Shown here: piece after piece, positions 63,615-64,000 of the stretch | Numbering within the stretch: position 1 is the first letter of the stretch | How the letters are laid out: the number at the start of each line of letters is the position of its first letter | DNA from: Cheiracanthium punctorium | Lineage: Eukaryota; Arthropoda; Arachnida; Araneae; Cheiracanthiidae | Reading direction: 5' to 3' | Assembly: GCA_038373885.1 (NCBI GenBank) | Contig: JAWZYV010000750.1 | Coordinates: forward strand, 124,001-188,000 | DNA: 64,000 bases | Program-made: the position numbers and the translations under genes | The notes under the pieces: generated by a model | What the model was told of the DNA's origin: nothing | Database searches by the model: none | The model's input: only the letters and a program-made list of their open reading frames with translations

Positions 63615-63866
63615 CAGTGGCGGATACAGAAATTTTTTTGGGAGGGGTTACATTTTTTAAAAAGCTTATTTCACCCAATTAAAATGTACTATAAATCAAA
63701 ATTTTAGTTTAAACCATTGTATTAGGCTTTTGAGTGGGGGGTTAAGTAATAAAATAGGATCATTTTAGCTATTTAAAGTGTATAATAAAGCAGAATGTTA
63801 CCCTTGAGGAATCTCTTTTGGGGGGGGGGCTGAAGCCCCCTATCCCCTCCCCTGGATCCGCTACTG
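63615..63866. mobile_element. hAT MITE with perfect TSD, GTGGCGGAT family
   Basis: CACAGTTT is repeated exactly at 63607-63614 and 63867-63874. Starts CAGTGGCGGATAC and ends GGATCCGCTACTG. 252 bp, non-coding. Confidence 0.9.
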
Positions 63867-64000
63867 CACAGTTTTGACGTTTTTCATGACTGAGATTAAA
63901 ATAAACGAACTAACTTTTTCTGCTTAGTCACGGAGTATTTAAGAACAGTCGGACCTCCTTTTTACTAAGTCGCTAAATCCCGGAAAAAGCTCGTTAGATG

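Noticed and set aside
1..64000. CRISPR array or prokaryotic defence system
   Set aside because: Tandem repeats here have no regularly sized unique spacers and no cas-like frames; the introns and retroelements show eukaryotic DNA.

Overview
The window is an AT-rich, intron-bearing, repeat-saturated piece of an animal nuclear genome. Ty3/gypsy polyproteins of arthropod type, tRNA-derived SINEs, and abundant pogo/Tigger, hAT, piggyBac and Helitron remnants point to an arthropod. An arachnid is my best guess, but that is inference only. I see no bacterial-style operons, no rRNA, no free tRNA gene and no CRISPR.

The one convincing intact protein gene is on the minus strand, from an ATG at 48045 down to a TAA at 21915. 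It has six exons: 48045-47828, 41006-40760, 37069-36781, 32617-32334, 28931-28746 and 23207-21915. Every intron has GT...AG ends and every junction keeps the reading frame, giving an uninterrupted protein of about 838 residues. Its order is N-terminal region, C/C/H-x-H zinc-finger-like (FAR1/FLYWCH-like) segment, MULE transposase core, SWIM zinc finger, acidic internal repeats and basic tail. It looks like a domesticated Mutator-like transposase. Its 26 kb is stretched by introns full of transposons.

Layout. 1-5.2 kb holds a Tigger-like MITE with a nested hAT MITE, two satellite families (about 87 bp and about 173 bp) and a SINE. 5.4-13.2 kb is a nest of retroelements: a Ty3/gypsy element (A) is split by a second one (B) with short LTRs, and B's 5' LTR is itself interrupted by a GC-rich insertion. 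Both are dead. 13.5-21.9 kb holds a solo LTR, an hAT element with a perfect 8-bp target duplication, a Tigger-like MITE and a Helitron-like element. 21.9-48 kb is the MULE/SWIM gene with its intronic transposons. 48.16-53.4 kb is a large imperfect palindrome whose left arm carries a MITE missing from the right arm. 54.2-57.9 kb is a 3.5-kb element with terminal inverted repeats and different tandem arrays at its two ends, which I cannot assign to a family. 57.9-64 kb holds SINEs, short MITEs, an LTR fragment, a Helitron end and a satellite of about 150-160 bp.

Apart from the MULE/SWIM gene, nothing coding here looks functional. The main interest is the domesticated-transposase gene, the palindrome with an empty-site comparison, the unassigned 3.5-kb element, and several insertions that can be ordered in time by nesting and target-site duplications.
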